In this document: piece by piece, positions 62,920-64,000 of the stretch
Position numbering within the stretch: position 1 is the first letter of the stretch
How the letters are laid out: each line of letters begins with the position of its first letter
NCBI RefSeq assembly: GCF_948329825.1
Contig: NZ_CAOJCM010000001.1
Span: forward strand, 1,364,001 to 1,428,000
Direction of reading: 5' to 3'
DNA length: 64,000 nucleotides
Source: Paenibacillus sp. JJ-100
Lineage (GTDB): Bacteria > Bacillota > Bacilli > Paenibacillales > Paenibacillaceae
The notes under the pieces: model-generated
Told to the model about the DNA's origin: nothing
Databases searched by the model: none
Seen by the model: the letters and a program-made list of their open reading frames with translations, nothing else
Translations under genes and position numbers: made by a program

Positions 62920-64000
62920 ATGGATCCTAATTTGAAAGAAATGATCAAGCAAATGACATTAGAAGAAAAAGCAGAACTCTGCTCAGGTAGAGATTTCACG
63001 AATACCAATGCCATTGACCGTCTTGGGGTTCCCTCTATTATGATGTCAGATGGGCCTCACGGACTTAGAAAACAAGACGGGACTGCGGACCACCTAGGTA
63101 TAAACAAAAGTTTACCAGCTACCTGCTTCCCATCCGGAAGTGGAGTTGCCTCATCGTGGAATCGTGAACTTGCCCATACGATGGGGACAGCACTCGGACA
63201 AGAAGCACAAGCAGCTGATATTTCGATTGTTTTGGGGCCTGCTGTGAATATCAAGCGTTCCCCGCTGTGTGGCCGAAATTTTGAATATTTTTCTGAAGAC
63301 CCTTATTTATCGGGGACTTTGGCAGCTAGCTATATTTCAGGCGTACAAAGCCAAGGCGTGGGTACTTCTATCAAACATTTTGCTGTAAACAACCAGGAAT
63401 ATAAGCGTATGTCTGTCGATGCAGTGGTGGATGAACGGACTCTACGGGAAATTTATCTTGCAAGCTTTGAACATGCAGTGAAAGAGGCAGAGCCATGGAC
63501 CGTCATGGCCGCTTATAACAAAGTAAATGGTGAATTTTGTTCCGAAAACAGCCGGTTACTGACTGAAATTCTCCGGGATGAATGGGGATTTTCGGGCGTA
63601 GTGGTCTCGGATTGGGGAGCTGTCAATGAACGGGATCAGGGACTAGCTGCCGGTCTGGAACTGGAAATGCCCTCCAGTCATGGTGCGGGAAGCAAGAAAA
63701 TTATTGAAGCTGTTCAATCGGGAAAGCTGAGCGAAGAGGTGCTGGATCAGTCTGTTGAGAGATTGTTGTCACTTGTATTCAAAGCTGTAGATAGCCAGCG
63801 GAAGTCAGTATCGGTTGATGTAGAGGCACAGCACCAATTGGCCAGAAAAATGGCAAGCGAATGCATGGTCCTGCTCAAGAATGAGGAGAGCATTCTACCT
63901 CTAAACACCGAAGATTCCATTGCAGTTATCGGAGCATTTGCGCAGCACCCGCGCTACCAGGGCGGCGGTAGTTCACATGTTATACCAACGAAGCTGGATA
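62920..64000 (+). CDS. GH3 beta-glucosidase (5' part, cut by window end)
   Basis: The first 360 residues of a family 3 glycoside hydrolase; the gene continues past the window. [20 protein letters not shown] opens the N-terminal barrel, KHFAVNNQE and [13 protein letters not shown] follow, and D231 in SDW is the expected nucleophile. No signal peptide, so it probably works in the cytoplasm on oligosaccharides released by the GH16 enzyme and imported. GGAGGAG lies 5 nt before the ATG. Beta-glucosidase is likely; other GH3 activities remain possible. Confidence 0.92.
   Translation, partial: MDPNLKEMIKQMTLEEKAELCSGRDFTNTNAIDRLGVPSIMMSDGPHGLRKQDGTADHLGINKSLPATCFPSGSGVASSWNRELAHTMGTALGQEAQAADISIVLGPAVNIKRSPLCGRNFEYFSEDPYLSGTLAASYISGVQSQGVGTSIKHFAVNNQEYKRMSVDAVVDERTLREIYLASFEHAVKEAEPWTVMAAYNKVNGEFCSENSRLLTEILRDEWGFSGVVVSDWGAVNERDQGLAAGLELEMPSSHGAGSKKIIEAVQSGKLSEEVLDQSVERLLSLVFKAVDSQRKSVSVDVEAQHQLARKMASECMVLLKNEESILPLNTEDSIAVIGAFAQHPRYQGGGSSHVIPTKLD

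Overview
The window looks like a chromosomal segment of a Paenibacillus-type Gram-positive soil bacterium. This is inferred from moderate GC, strong AGGAGG-type ribosome binding sites with many TTG and GTG starts, LplB/YtcP/LipO-type sugar ABC transporters beside AraC-type sensors, YesM/YesN two-component pairs, a very large FN3/SLH protein, an LRR protein with a copper-amine-oxidase-like stalk domain, and CcpA-type cre sites. No rRNA, tRNA, CRISPR array, prophage or intact insertion sequence was seen.

Layout. 1-3.8 kb: end of a xylan/xylonate operon (YjhG-type dehydratase, GH43 beta-xylosidase). 3.8-12.4 kb: small metabolic and transport units, each with its own regulator: FAD monooxygenase/TetR, LysR/CynX-type exporter, TetR/ketopantoate-reductase-like protein, and an ornithine-cyclodeaminase-like protein. 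13-21.2 kb: a sugar-uptake operon (two permeases, lipoprotein, two Gfo/Idh/MocA oxidoreductases) divergent from a membrane-bound AraC regulator. 21.5-30.1 kb: a methyltransferase-like gene convergent, 2 nt apart, with a 7.7-kb gene for a 2565-residue protein of about 22 tandem Ig/cadherin-like repeats and no signal peptide. 30.4-32.3 kb: a 53-residue exported-looking micropeptide and an LRR surface protein. 32.5-41.9 kb: transporters (BCCT, two MFS, EamA), a TetR regulator, a DUF418 protein and a small membrane protein. 42-46.8 kb: a four-carbon acid-sugar operon (GntP permease, DUF1537 kinase, hydroxyacid dehydrogenase) with a GntR/FCD regulator, three phased operators and a cre. 48-54.5 kb: a 2140-residue secreted FN3/SLH protein. 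54.6-54.8 kb: a GlsB/YeaQ-family pseudogene. 55-64 kb: a beta-glucan locus (binding lipoprotein, histidine kinase, response regulator, GH16 glucanase, GH3 beta-glucosidase cut by the window end).

How the genes work together. Much of the window concerns sensing, degrading and importing plant or fungal polysaccharides and acid sugars under carbon catabolite control. The rest is drug/solute efflux units with local repressors and two giant modular proteins. The most unusual items are the giant leaderless repeat protein convergent with the methyltransferase gene, a 26-bp dyad of the same design in front of two units that each carry a similar TetR regulator, the permease-less SBP/two-component/GH16/GH3 locus, and a dispersed terminator-bearing repeat found five times.
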